From Bradyrhizobium sp. Ash2021 (GTDB taxonomy: Bacteria > Pseudomonadota > Alphaproteobacteria > Rhizobiales > Xanthobacteraceae), in the NCBI RefSeq assembly GCF_031202265.1, contig NZ_CP100604.1, positions 9,158,501 to 9,222,500 of the forward strand: DNA of 64,000 bases, written 5' to 3'. Under the pieces are notes generated by a model, which was not told the origin of the DNA, searched no databases, and saw only the letters and a program-made list of their open reading frames with translations. Below are positions 16,503 through 28,460 of the stretch, in pieces (within the stretch, counting starts at the first letter, position 1; each line of letters opens with the position of its first letter). A program made the position numbers and the translations under genes.

Positions 16503-16540
16503 GCGGCCTACTCGATCGTTGGTGCCGCGAGACAAGGCGG
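16503..16540 (-). pseudogene. Possible remnant of a PF04392 gene 3' end
   Basis: GCCTACTCGATCGTTGGTGC then CGCGAGACAAGGCGGCGC resembles the plus-strand image of the final codons of the substrate-binding gene at 7104 (CTATTCGACTATCTCGTCGA then CGCGGGCAAGCAGCGC). As at 13786, it sits between a dispersed repeat and the stop of a TPR-type gene. The match is weak and short. Confidence 0.25.
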
Positions 16541-16544
16541 CGCA

Positions 16545-17402
16545 TTACTCCGGAAGCCCTGCTTGGCGGAGGCCGTCGATATAGATCTGAGGTAGCCGTC
16601 GGCCGGCAGGCCATTCAGAAATGCGAAAACCGGGTTCGAGTTTGAGCAGACCGGCTGCTGCTTCTCTCGCTTCTGCTTCGCGCCTTAGATGAGCCAGGGC
16701 AATTGCAAGGCAACGATAAGTCACCGGATAAAGCTCGTTCCGGCGGATGGCCTTCCTGGTTGCCGCGACTGCCTCATCGAAACGACCAAGACCGATGAAT
16801 GCAGCGCCCATTCCTGTAAACGCTGAAAAAAGCGACGGGTCAAATGGGCTTGGCCGAATGGTGCGCGCAAAACTCCGGATTGCCTCTTCGGGCTGCCCCG
16901 CCATTACATAAGTCCAACCTCGCTGTTCCCATGCGCGCAATGAATTAGGGTTTAAGGCGACCGCACGGTCCACCATCTCCCTTGCAATATCGAAATCGCC
17001 AGAAAAGAGGGCCGTCAGGCAGCCGAGTATGCTCAATGCCACATAGTCGTTCCCGCTCTCCGCACTGCCTGCGAGAGGGACGACGGTGCCGACGAACGAA
17101 TAGCCCCGTCGCTTGATGTTTGCGATGTATCGATTGCCAAATTGGCCGTCACCAAGCGCCTTGCGGATGGCGGCAACGTGGACCCGGAGGCTCCCTTCCT
17201 CAACGGTTACGTCCGACCAGACGTGATCCATCAGCTCCTGCTTCGCGATGACCTCACCTGGGCGGTCGGCAAGATGGGTCAAAATATCCAGCGCCCGATC
17301 CCCGAGGGGAAGCACTCGACCGTCGCGCCGGAGCACCCTCTCGCCAATCGAAAGCTCAAAAGGGCCGAACCTCAGCTTCCTGTGAACTACGGTGCCATCC
17401 AT
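16545..17402 (-). CDS. Winged-helix (OmpR/CadC-type) regulator with TPR, shortened
   Basis: 285 residues from the ATG at 17400-17402 (DGTVVHRKLRFGPFELSIGE). Residues about 10-105 form a Trans_reg_C winged helix (VLPLGDRALDILTHLADRPG, SLRVHVAAIRKALG, RRGYSFVG). Residues about 120-280 are TPR helices. Relatives I know of keep a 'SIAVLPF' TolB-like stretch between the HTH and the TPR; here the HTH runs almost directly into the repeats, so an internal deletion is likely. The last residues (GLRQAGLPE) are the same as those of the TPR cyclase at 13836, pointing to a common origin of the C-terminal part. It probably binds DNA; the target is unknown. Confidence 0.8.
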   Translation of the reverse strand: MDGTVVHRKLRFGPFELSIGERVLRRDGRVLPLGDRALDILTHLADRPGEVIAKQELMDHVWSDVTVEEGSLRVHVAAIRKALGDGQFGNRYIANIKRRGYSFVGTVVPLAGSAESGNDYVALSILGCLTALFSGDFDIAREMVDRAVALNPNSLRAWEQRGWTYVMAGQPEEAIRSFARTIRPSPFDPSLFSAFTGMGAAFIGLGRFDEAVAATRKAIRRNELYPVTYRCLAIALAHLRREAEAREAAAGLLKLEPGFRISEWPAGRRLPQIYIDGLRQAGLPE

Positions 17403-17442
17403 GTGTGTCAGCCACCAGAGACTTGGTTGCGTGAATTCGAAA

Positions 17443-17643
17443 TCAGCGGTTTCGATCCTGGCTCGGCGGACTCGCAACCGGGTCTCGCGGCACCGCTTGA
17501 CCAATCGGCTTCGCGCCCAACTGGGTAAGGTTGAGCAAGATCGAGATCAGGATGACCGGGAGCATGTCGCCGCGCGCAAAGGCGACGCTGGCCGCGATGA
17601 GAATGGCCTTCAGAGTGGCCAATATTGCGAGAAGCTTTGACAT
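17443..17643 (-). CDS. Small hypothetical membrane protein
   Basis: 66 residues from the ATG at 17641-17643. SKLLAILATLKAILIAASVA is hydrophobic, followed by LPVILISILLNLTQLGA, so two short membrane segments are plausible, with a polar tail. The ribosome-binding site is weak. It ends 40 nt before the start chosen for the winged-helix/TPR gene, which suits a two-gene unit. No family recognised. Confidence 0.45.
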   Translation of the reverse strand: MSKLLAILATLKAILIAASVAFARGDMLPVILISILLNLTQLGAKPIGQAVPRDPVASPPSQDRNR

Positions 17644-17800
17644 CGGACACCCGCTTTCTTTTTCCGGCTGCGTCGCAAGAGTGAAATGCGACCTGGCTCA
17701 CATGCATCGCCGGTCTCCTGTAGTGCTAAGGTAACCCCCTTGAATCGGCGCGATTAGCCCACATTTCCTTGAATGATCTTTGCGTTCTTCGAGGAAATCG

Positions 17801-18727
17801 ATGGACCTTCTCGGCGCGCTCGGAGTCCTGGTCCGCGTGGTGGAGACGGGTTCGTTTTCGGCCGTCGCCCGTGAGCGCGCACTCAGCCAGGCTGCGGTCG
17901 CCCGCCAGGTCTCGCAGCTGGAGGAACATTTCGGGGTCCGCCTCTTTCACCGCACCACGCGAAAGCTCAGCCTGACCGACGATGGCGAGGTGCTGCTGGG
18001 TCTGGCCCGGCCCGTGCTGGACGGTGTTGACGGGCTGGAAGCAGCGCTCGGGCGGCAGCGCGGCTCACCTGTCGGGCTCGTGCGGGTGGGTGTCACGGTG
18101 GCGGCGAGCCGCCTTCTCGCGCAACGTCTGCCGATCTTGCTCGCCGGTCATCCGGGTTTGAAGGTCGAACTTGTGGTAGGTGATCGGCTCGGCGACATGA
18201 TCGAAGAGCGGCTCGACCTTGCCATGCGCGTCGGCGAGATCACGGATGCGTCACTGGTGGCGCGCCGTAGCGGGACCGCCGTGCGCGTTGCCGCGGCAGC
18301 GCCAAGCTACATCAGGCGGCACGGCGAACCATCCAGTCCCGCCGAGATCGCAAACCACACCTGCATTGTGCACGACGTCGGACCGAATTCGGACCTCTGG
18401 ACCTTTGTTACGCCGGATGGCCCCAGGGATTTTCGGGCGTCGGGCGGATTTCTCGCCAACGACGTACGTGCGGTGCACCTGGCCGCTCGGACCGGATACG
18501 GCATCGCCTATCTCGCCCTGTTCGAAGTGGCCGATGACCTCCGCAATGGCAGGCTGGTTCGCGTACTAAGGGACTTTCCCGCTCCCGGTGTTCCGTTCAG
18601 CCTGGTCTATCCATCGCGACGGCATCTCGCGCCACGCACGCGTCTTGTGATCGATTTCATCTGGGAGCAGGTTCGACAAGTCGAGGTGGAGCTTGCAACG
18701 GCATCCGATGAGGCGCGCACCGCGTAA
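17801..18727 (+). CDS. LysR-family transcriptional regulator
   Basis: 308 residues from the ATG at 17801 (GAGGAAATCG just before it); a start seven codons upstream is possible. N-terminal winged HTH MDLLGALGVLVRVVETGSFS...AAVARQVSQLEEHFGVRLFHRTT, then the LysR substrate-binding domain (VRVGVTVAASRLLAQRLPIL, DLAMRVGEI). It is convergent with the aldo/keto reductase gene 65 bp downstream, so its target is not obvious. Confidence 0.92.
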   Translation: MDLLGALGVLVRVVETGSFSAVARERALSQAAVARQVSQLEEHFGVRLFHRTTRKLSLTDDGEVLLGLARPVLDGVDGLEAALGRQRGSPVGLVRVGVTVAASRLLAQRLPILLAGHPGLKVELVVGDRLGDMIEERLDLAMRVGEITDASLVARRSGTAVRVAAAAPSYIRRHGEPSSPAEIANHTCIVHDVGPNSDLWTFVTPDGPRDFRASGGFLANDVRAVHLAARTGYGIAYLALFEVADDLRNGRLVRVLRDFPAPGVPFSLVYPSRRHLAPRTRLVIDFIWEQVRQVEVELATASDEARTA

Positions 18728-18791
18728 GCGCGGCAATCCTTCGCTGGATATCATCGAGGATGGCGACCAAGGGCCGCGGAGTGCAGCTCAA

Positions 18792-19808
<1,017 letters not shown>

Positions 19809-19864
19809 TTACGGCACCACGAGAGAGCTTATGGCTGCGTCATAATCAGAAAATACGCACGACG

Positions 19865-19881
19865 CTTGAAACACTTTCAAG
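19865..19881. promoter_or_regulatory. Candidate operator palindrome upstream of the aldo/keto reductase
   Basis: CTTGAAACACTTTCAAG is a perfect 7+3+7 inverted repeat 78 bp upstream of the reductase start, a usual position for a repressor or activator site. A tandem CAAATCGACCAAATCGACC directly follows. Function is inferred from symmetry and position only. Confidence 0.3.
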
Positions 19882-20047
19882 CAAATCGACCAAATCGACC
19901 CTGAACCCGTGCCTCCAAACGCGAGCAAACCACGCGAGATTGCCGTGTCTCACTTATGGGGTGCAGTCCGGTGCACTAAATTGAATTACGCGGTGGTAGT
20001 TGGGCGCACTTTTACCGCAATACAATGCCGACCTAATACCGGCCTGC

Positions 20048-20230
20048 TCAGGAATGACCGTCAGAACCGTGGTGTGATCCATCTCCGCCAGAATACCCGG
20101 AATACCCACCTATCGAATTGTCGCGATTGCCGTCGCCATCAGGCTTCACCTTCGTGCCCTGACGAAATGCAAAGCCGAGAAATCCAACCAGCGCGCATAA
20201 CGCCAGAAGCGGTCCGAGCCAATTCGGCAT
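20048..20230 (-). CDS. Small single-span membrane protein
   Basis: 60 residues from the ATG at 20228-20230, with GGAGG six nt upstream. MPNWLGPLLALCALVGFLGF forms one membrane helix, followed by a polar tail rich in Gly, Ser, Asp and His. Short proteins of this plan (MPNWLGPLLALxALxGFIGFAFRQG) recur in Bradyrhizobium. Function unknown. Confidence 0.7.
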   Translation of the reverse strand: MPNWLGPLLALCALVGFLGFAFRQGTKVKPDGDGNRDNSIGGYSGYSGGDGSHHGSDGHS

Positions 20231-20418
20231 GATCATCCTCCACGTTGTTCAGGCGTCTCGATCGGGCGTGCGCTACACGTCGATCGGCGGCTCCATTTGC
20301 GCAAGCTCTTCTCTCAAGGGCGTCCAGCCGGGAGCCATCACAACGGTGTTCAAGATACCACGAAGAGTAAAGCTAACCTCGAAAATCTCTCCGGTTTCCG
20401 CCTCAGCTGACGGCTTGT

Positions 20419-20489
20419 CCAATGTCCGCTGCGCCCCGATAGCCGACTAATCCCGCTGCCCAGCGAAATATCGCGATGTGCCAACAACG
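20419..20489 (+). repeat. Dispersed intergenic repeat, copy K (partial, last copy)
   Basis: TCCAATGTCCGCTGCGCCCC, GATAGCCGACTAATCCCGCT, and CGATGTGCCAACAACGG retain the start and end of the family pattern with a shortened middle. No further copy is visible to the right of this point. Confidence 0.45.
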
Positions 20490-20504
20490 GCATGGCAGGG
20501 AGGA

Positions 20505-20639
20505 ATGTTATCGCTTTCCAACCTCGCGCATTGGATATTCTTTGTGACTGGCTGGGTCCTCGCGATCGTTCTTATTGGGCTGGCGCAACTATTTCGTCGG
20601 ACGGGGCCGCAGACGTGGCGGCCGTCTTCGGCCAGATGA
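20505..20639 (+). CDS. Small membrane protein overlapping the next gene
   Basis: 44 codons. The frame encodes LAHWIFFVTGWVLAIVLIGL, a convincing membrane helix, then a basic end (FRRTGPQTWRP). Its TGA overlaps the ATG of the next frame as ATGA, the usual sign of translational coupling. GGGAGG lies only 1 nt before the ATG, which is tight, so the true start may differ. The alternative frame through the same bases (from 20492) is not hydrophobic and I reject it. Confidence 0.45.
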   Translation: MLSLSNLAHWIFFVTGWVLAIVLIGLAQLFRRTGPQTWRPSSAR

Positions 20640-21193
20640 AATCGTCGACCGGGCTCCTTGCCGCAACGACATTGATCTTCTTCCTGGCGCCGGTTCCGGC
20701 GGGCTACATCGCCGCGAAAATAGCACCAGACGAGAAGCTCCTGAATGGCGCCTTATCGATCTCGGCATGGTTTGTGTTTTGCGTCTGCGACGCGATTTGG
20801 GGCGGCCACGGCGGAGATACCACCGCTCACATGCCGCACTGGCTTGATGCCCTGACGACGTACGGCGTTCCAATTCCAGCAATGCTCGGCGCCTACATTT
20901 GGCACCTGCGCGCCGATCGTGGGGCCTTCGCCCCAGTGATTATCCACCAGGACTATCATGCAGCAGAGGGTCTGCAACGCGAGCCGTTGATGCCGTCAAC
21001 AGCGTCGAAGCAAAATCAACCACGGCGCTTTGGCCGCACAGGCTCGGGCCTCGGTATGTTCATTTTCCTCCTCATGCAGTTTCTCCTCACCGAGCATGAG
21101 CGGAATATGCTGCTACTAGCAATGATAGTAGCTCTGGCATTGGTCGTCGCTATTGCTTTCGCGTTAAAGGCATTTAAGAGCACTTCGGGCTGA
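20636..21193 (+). CDS. Hypothetical multi-span membrane protein
   Basis: 185 residues from the ATG at 20636. Segments LLAATTLIFFLAPVPAGYIA, LSISAWFVFCVCDAIWG, a third near TYGVPIPAMLGAYIWHL, and a C-terminal pair (GMFIFLLMQFLL, MLLLAMIVALALVVAIAFAL) suggest five membrane helices. It is probably co-translated with the 44-codon gene in front; together they would give a six-span protein, so the pair could also be one gene split by a frameshift. No family recognised. Confidence 0.55.
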   Translation: MKSSTGLLAATTLIFFLAPVPAGYIAAKIAPDEKLLNGALSISAWFVFCVCDAIWGGHGGDTTAHMPHWLDALTTYGVPIPAMLGAYIWHLRADRGAFAPVIIHQDYHAAEGLQREPLMPSTASKQNQPRRFGRTGSGLGMFIFLLMQFLLTEHERNMLLLAMIVALALVVAIAFALKAFKSTSG

Positions 21194-21340
21194 CTAACGA
21201 GGCAAGCGTCCGCTTCGGGACGATGAAGCAAGCGCGGTTGGACATTCCCTGCCACAGCAAAAGCGGGTCGCACCCGCCGAGGCGGGGCATCCAGTATTTC
21301 GGGAATTTGGTCAGCAATCGAGATAGCGCGCGGCGTACTG

Positions 21341-21362
21341 GATCATCCGCTTTCGCGGATGA
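21341..21362. terminator. Hairpin at the 3' side of secA
   Basis: ATCATCCGC, loop TTTC, GCGGATGAT: a perfect 9-bp stem 18 bp beyond the stop of secA (minus strand). No long U-tract, so it may equally be a short dispersed palindrome of the 'CCGCTTTCGCGG' type common in these genomes. Confidence 0.4.
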
Positions 21363-21379
21363 TGACAGTCAGCGCAGAC

Positions 21380-24232
<2,853 letters not shown>

Positions 24233-24601
24233 ACCGAATTCCTGTCTTTAGCGGTTCTGCGTTGCAGCCGTGACGTGGTCCACCGGATTGCCTATCAACT
24301 CACCGTGACGCATCGCGGCAAAAGCCCCAAACCGAGGGGTCATCCGCCTAATGAGTGGGAATTAAGCAATCCAAGGTTCAACGGCCAAAAACGCAGCAAA
24401 ATAAGCGCTATCGCCGTTGACACGATCGGGCAGAGATATGGCTGGGTTAGGGGCTTGTCAACGTGGCTGGTGGCGCCGATTTGGGGCGCCGGCCTGTCCG
24501 GGAATTCATCATTTTGACAGACTTTTCGCGTTGCCAATGCCCCATGATTGGGCGAGTGTCCCGCCGCCTTTAGGATCCCATCTTCAAGACAAGGATTTTG
24601 C
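24233..24601. other. Divergent promoter region, secA / parvulin gene
   Basis: 369 bp with no gene. It must hold the promoters for both divergent genes. TTGACA occurs at 24416 and 24515 on the plus strand, but a matching -10 box at 17-bp spacing is poor in both cases, so I do not assign a start site. Confidence 0.4.
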
Positions 24602-25546
24602 ATGACCTCCCCGTTCCCGGAAATGAAAACCGGCCTGCGCTTCGGCTTGGCCTCCCTGGCCGTAACAGGCTGCCTGGCGGCGGTTCTGGCCATTGCTCCG
24701 GGCTTGGGCCTGCCGGCCCGCGCCGAGGACAACCCCGTGCTGGCCAAGGTCAACGGCGCGGAGATCCGCCAGAGCGACGTCGCCCTGGCCGAAGAGGAAC
24801 TCGGCCCCAGCCTCGCGCAGATGGACCCGGCGACCAAAAAGGACAACGTCCTGTCCTTCCTGATCGACCTGAAGGTCGTCGCTAAGGCCGCCGAGGACAA
24901 GAAGCTCGAGAATTCCGAGGATTTCAAGAAACGCCTGGCGTTCACGCGCAGCCGGCTTCTGATGGACAGCCTGCTGGCGACCGAAGGCAAGGCTGCGACC
25001 ACCGACGAGGCCATGAAGAAGGTCTATGAGGACGCTTCCAAGCAGATCACCGGCGAGCAGGAAGTGCATGCCCGTCACATCCTGGTCGAGACCGAGGACG
25101 ACGCCAAGGCGGTCAAGGCGGAACTGGACAAGGGTGCCGATTTTGCCGAACTGGCCAAGAAGAAGTCCAAGGACCCCGGCGCCTCCGACGGCGGCGATCT
25201 CGGCTTCTTCACCAAGGAGCAGATGGTGCCGGAATTCTCCGCGGTCGCGTTTGCGCTGGAGCCCGGCAAGATCTCCGATCCCGTCAAGTCGCAGTTCGGC
25301 TGGCACATCATCAAGGTCGAGGAAAAGCGCAACCGCAAGGCGCCCGAGTTCGAGCAGGTCAAGGCCCAGATCGAAACCTATGTGACGCGGAAGGCGCAGG
25401 CCGATTACGTCGCAAAACTGCGCGAAGCCGCCAAGGTCGAGCGCATGGACAAGCCGGAAGAGACGGCGAAGTCTGATGCCAAGCCGGACGCGGCCAAGGA
25501 GCCGGCCAAGCCCGCCGACTCCAAGATGGCGCCGGCGAAGAAGTAA
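24602..25546 (+). CDS. Periplasmic peptidyl-prolyl isomerase, parvulin (PpiC/PrsA/SurA-like)
   Basis: 314 residues from the ATG at 24602 (AAGGATTTTGC before it). Signal sequence about 1-41 ending PARA. A SurA_N-like helical region (ANGAEIRQSDVALAEEEL type) precedes a parvulin domain at about 157-245: VHARHILVETEDDAKAV, SKDPGASDGGDLGFF, FGWHIIKVEEKR. The tail is rich in Lys, Pro and Ala. It catalyses proline isomerisation and chaperones outer-membrane or secreted proteins in the periplasm, in keeping with its neighbour secA. Confidence 0.93.
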   Translation: MTSPFPEMKTGLRFGLASLAVTGCLAAVLAIAPGLGLPARAEDNPVLAKVNGAEIRQSDVALAEEELGPSLAQMDPATKKDNVLSFLIDLKVVAKAAEDKKLENSEDFKKRLAFTRSRLLMDSLLATEGKAATTDEAMKKVYEDASKQITGEQEVHARHILVETEDDAKAVKAELDKGADFAELAKKKSKDPGASDGGDLGFFTKEQMVPEFSAVAFALEPGKISDPVKSQFGWHIIKVEEKRNRKAPEFEQVKAQIETYVTRKAQADYVAKLREAAKVERMDKPEETAKSDAKPDAAKEPAKPADSKMAPAKK

Positions 25547-25579
25547 ATCGACTTCGCCGCCCAAGTTCAGTAATTAGAC

Positions 25580-25678
25580 GTCATGCCCGGGCCAGATAAT
25601 GGCCCGGGCATCCACGTCTTAAGGCCTTCATTGACGGATGGTGAAGACGTGGATGGCCGGAATAAATCCGGCCATGAC
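25580..25678. repeat. Palindromic repeat (family 3) between parvulin gene and argJ
   Basis: GTCATGCCCGGGCC, then GGCCCGGGCATCC, ends with ATGGCCGG, AATAAAT, CCGGCCATGAC. Two nested perfect hairpins within outer GTCATG/CATGAC ends. It may act as terminator or mRNA-stabilising structure after the parvulin gene. A relative lies at 27402-27527. Confidence 0.6.
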
Positions 25679-25711
25679 GGTTCAGCTTCTCTGTCGATAA
25701 GGCGCCTCATC

Positions 25712-26953
25712 ATGTCCACCGCGATCTCCCCCCTCGCCCCGACCGATGTTCCCGACATGCCCGTGATCCCGGGCGTGAAGCTCGCGACCGCAGCGGCCGG
25801 CATCCGCTACAAGGGGCGCACCGACGTCCTGCTGGCGGTAATGGACAAGGGGACTACCGTGGCCGGCGTCTTCACCAAGTCGAAATGCCCGTCCGCCCCG
25901 GTGGAATGGTGCCGCGCCAAACTGGCCAAGGGCGCTGCCCGCGCACTGGTGGTGAATTCCGGCAACGCCAATGCCTTCACCGGAAAGACCGGCAAGAGCT
26001 CGACCGCGCTGACGGCGCAGATCGCCGCCAAGGCGGTCGGCTGCAGCACCAATGAGGTGTATCTCGCCTCCACCGGAGTGATCGGCGAACCGCTCGACGC
26101 CACCAAGTTCGACGGCGTGCTGGCGACGCTTTCCGAAAGCGCTGTGCCGGGCGACTGGATGGCTGCTGCCAAAGCCATCATGACCACCGATACCTTCCCG
26201 AAGGTCGCCACCAGGACCGTCAAGCTCGGCAAGGCCAAGGTCACCATCAACGGCATGGCCAAGGGCGCCGGCATGATCATGCCCGACATGGCGACGATGC
26301 TGTCGTTCGTGTTCACCGACGCGCCGCTGTCCTCAAGCGTGCTGCAGTCGCTGCTCAAGAGCGGCGTCGAAGACACGTTCAATGCCCTCACCATCGACAG
26401 CGACACCTCGACATCGGACACCCTGCTCGCCTTTGCCACCGGCGCTGCCGCAGCCACCGGCGCGCCGAAAATCAGCCGCGCCGGCGATCCCAGGCTGAAG
26501 GCCTTCACCAAGGCGTTTCACGCCGTGCTTGCCGACCTCTCCGAACAGGTCGCCCGCGACGGCGAAGGCGCGCGAAAGCTGGTCGAGATCATCGTCGACG
26601 GCGCGACCACCAAGGCCTCGGCGCGCAAAATCGCGATGTCGGTGGCGAATTCGCCGCTGGTGAAGACCGCGATCGCCGGCGAGGATGCCAATTGGGGCCG
26701 CGTGGTGATGGCGGTCGGCAAGGCCGGCGAGCCCGCCAATCGCGACAAGCTTTCGATTTCGTTCAACGGCATCCGCGTCGCCAGGAGCGGTGCCCGCGAT
26801 CCGTCCTATAACGAGGCGGAAGTTTCCGAAGTGATGAAGAACCCGAAGATCCAGATCAAGATCGCGCTTGGGCTCGGCAAGGGCCGCGACCGCGTGCTGA
26901 CCTGCGACCTCACCAAGGAATATGTCGCGATCAATGGCGACTACCGGTCGTGA
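25712..26953 (+). CDS. argJ: Bifunctional glutamate N-acetyltransferase / amino-acid acetyltransferase
   Basis: 413 residues from the ATG at 25712; the frame extends upstream only through a repeat. ArgJ transfers the acetyl group from N-acetylornithine to glutamate, recycling it in arginine synthesis, and may also use acetyl-CoA. The autocatalytic cleavage and nucleophile site is Thr195 in [17 protein letters not shown] and [16 protein letters not shown] are family motifs. It is followed after 15 bp by mutT, an arrangement shared by many Rhizobiales. Confidence 0.96.
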   Translation: MSTAISPLAPTDVPDMPVIPGVKLATAAAGIRYKGRTDVLLAVMDKGTTVAGVFTKSKCPSAPVEWCRAKLAKGAARALVVNSGNANAFTGKTGKSSTALTAQIAAKAVGCSTNEVYLASTGVIGEPLDATKFDGVLATLSESAVPGDWMAAAKAIMTTDTFPKVATRTVKLGKAKVTINGMAKGAGMIMPDMATMLSFVFTDAPLSSSVLQSLLKSGVEDTFNALTIDSDTSTSDTLLAFATGAAAATGAPKISRAGDPRLKAFTKAFHAVLADLSEQVARDGEGARKLVEIIVDGATTKASARKIAMSVANSPLVKTAIAGEDANWGRVVMAVGKAGEPANRDKLSISFNGIRVARSGARDPSYNEAEVSEVMKNPKIQIKIALGLGKGRDRVLTCDLTKEYVAINGDYRS

Positions 26954-26968
26954 GCGAAACATCGGCGC

Positions 26969-27379
26969 ATGGCTGACATCAAACTTACCCTCGTGGTCGC
27001 CTGCGCGCTGGTCGATGCCGACAAGCGGGTGCTGATCGCGCAGCGCCCGGACGGCAAGGCGCTGGCCGGCTTGTGGGAATTTCCCGGCGGCAAGCTCGAG
27101 CCCGGCGAACGGCCCGAGCAAACGCTGATCCGCGAATTGCACGAGGAGATCGGCATCACCGTCAGCGAACCGTGCCTGGCGCCGCTGACCTTCGCCAGCC
27201 ATGCCTATGACAGTTTTCATCTGCTGATGCCGCTCTATATCTGCCGGCGCTGGGAAGGCCAGGTGACCGCGCGTGAAGGCCAGCAACTGGCCTGGGTCCG
27301 CGCCAACAAACTGCGCGACTACAGGATGCCGCCGGCGGACATCCCGCTGATCCCGCATTTGATCGATTTGCTGATGTGA
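26969..27379 (+). CDS. mutT: 8-oxo-dGTP diphosphatase (Nudix)
   Basis: 136 residues. It hydrolyses 8-oxo-dGTP to the monophosphate, keeping oxidised guanine out of DNA. The Nudix box GGKLEPGERPEQTLIRELHE-EIGI spans residues about 40-63 with all consensus Gly/Glu/Arg positions. LWEFPGGK and the final IPHLIDLL fit MutT proper. Likely co-transcribed with argJ. Confidence 0.92.
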   Translation: MADIKLTLVVACALVDADKRVLIAQRPDGKALAGLWEFPGGKLEPGERPEQTLIRELHEEIGITVSEPCLAPLTFASHAYDSFHLLMPLYICRRWEGQVTAREGQQLAWVRANKLRDYRMPPADIPLIPHLIDLLM

Positions 27380-27401
27380 ACTGGCCGCAACGCCCACACT
27401 C

Positions 27402-27527
27402 GTCATGCGCGGGCTTGACCCGCGCATCCATCGAACTTCAGAAAGAGTTATGCGAAGTGGATGGATTGCCGGGTCATAGGCGAGCGGAAGCGACGCCGTC
27501 CTTCGGACGGCTTTGCCCGGCAATGAC
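27402..27527. repeat. Palindromic repeat (family 3)
   Basis: Starts GTCATGCGCGGGCTTGACCC, GCGCATCC and ends CCGTCCTTCGGACGGCTTTG, CCCGGCAATGAC. Internal hairpins TGCGCGGG/CCCGCGCA and CCGTCC/GGACGG. It occupies the space between convergent mutT and the methyltransferase gene. Confidence 0.6.
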
Positions 27528-27530
27528 GGA

Positions 27531-28382
27531 TCATGTTGATTTGGGTGCAGCTTTCCTCACCGCAGCCTCCAAACTCGCCTTCGCCGAACCCGGCCGCAGC
27601 GGCTGCTGCTGGCTTTCATGCGGCGCCCAGCCGGACAGCCAGATCACGTCGAAGGTGGCGCGGATGCGGCCGTCGGGATCGGAAAACCGCTTGGCGTAGA
27701 TCTGCGACATCCGCAACATGGTGGTGGGGCGCGTCGGCGTCCGCCGCCGCTCGATCATGACATTGGTCGCGCCCATCCGCCTCAGGTCTTCCATCAGCAC
27801 CAAGGCGTTGTCGTAGCGCACCACTGTGCGATCGACGTCGGCGACCGGCAGCGCAAAGCCGGCGCGCTGCAACAGCGCACCGACATCGCGCAGATCGGCG
27901 AACGGCGCGACCCGCGGCGACACCCCGCCTTCGCATTCGGCCTCGGCTTGCGCAAAGGCCTGCCGGAGTTCGGTGAGCGTATCGCCGCCGATCATCGCCG
28001 CCAGCAGCAGCCCGTCGGGTTTCAGCGCGCGGCGGATTTGCGCCAGCACGCCCGGCAGATCGTTGACGAACTGGAAGGCCAGCGCGGAGACGACGAGGTC
28101 GAGCGATTCCGGCTGCAGCGGAAGCGTCTCGGAATCTCCCAGCCCGACATGGCTGATCGACTTGAACCGACCGCGCAACAATTCCTGCAGCGCCGCGCCC
28201 GGGGTCCAGACATCCGCGACATCGGAAAAATTCCGCGTCACCGCCTGCAACCGCTCGACCATATCCTCGGTGACGCGGTCGAGCAGGAACGTCGCAGGCT
28301 CGCCGCGTTGCGCACGCGCCTGCCGTGCGCGCAGCAAGGCGCGGTCGAACAGGATCGGCGCGGCGTTGGGGTTTGCAGCCAT
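27531..28382 (-). CDS. SAM-dependent methyltransferase (BioC / NDUFAF5-like)
   Basis: 283 residues from the ATG at 28380-28382 (MAANPNAAPILFDRALLRAR); longer starts lack support. Small class I methyltransferase lacking a strong motif I, with SLDLVVSALAFQFVNDLPGV and LKPDGLLLAAMIGGDTLTEL as motifs II/III. The N-terminal FDRALLRARQARA and the RRMGATN motif are typical of the alphaproteobacterial relatives of mitochondrial NDUFAF5 (complex I assembly hydroxylase) and of BioC. Divergent from comF, as in many Rhizobiales. Confidence 0.85.
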   Translation of the reverse strand: MAANPNAAPILFDRALLRARQARAQRGEPATFLLDRVTEDMVERLQAVTRNFSDVADVWTPGAALQELLRGRFKSISHVGLGDSETLPLQPESLDLVVSALAFQFVNDLPGVLAQIRRALKPDGLLLAAMIGGDTLTELRQAFAQAEAECEGGVSPRVAPFADLRDVGALLQRAGFALPVADVDRTVVRYDNALVLMEDLRRMGATNVMIERRRTPTRPTTMLRMSQIYAKRFSDPDGRIRATFDVIWLSGWAPHESQQQPLRPGSAKASLEAAVRKAAPKST

Positions 28383-28460
28383 GCCGGTTGGTACTCCGAT
28401 CCCGCAACATCTGGCAATCCGCCGCTTGAGCATCGCGCTCCGCGGCGTTAACCTTCGCCC

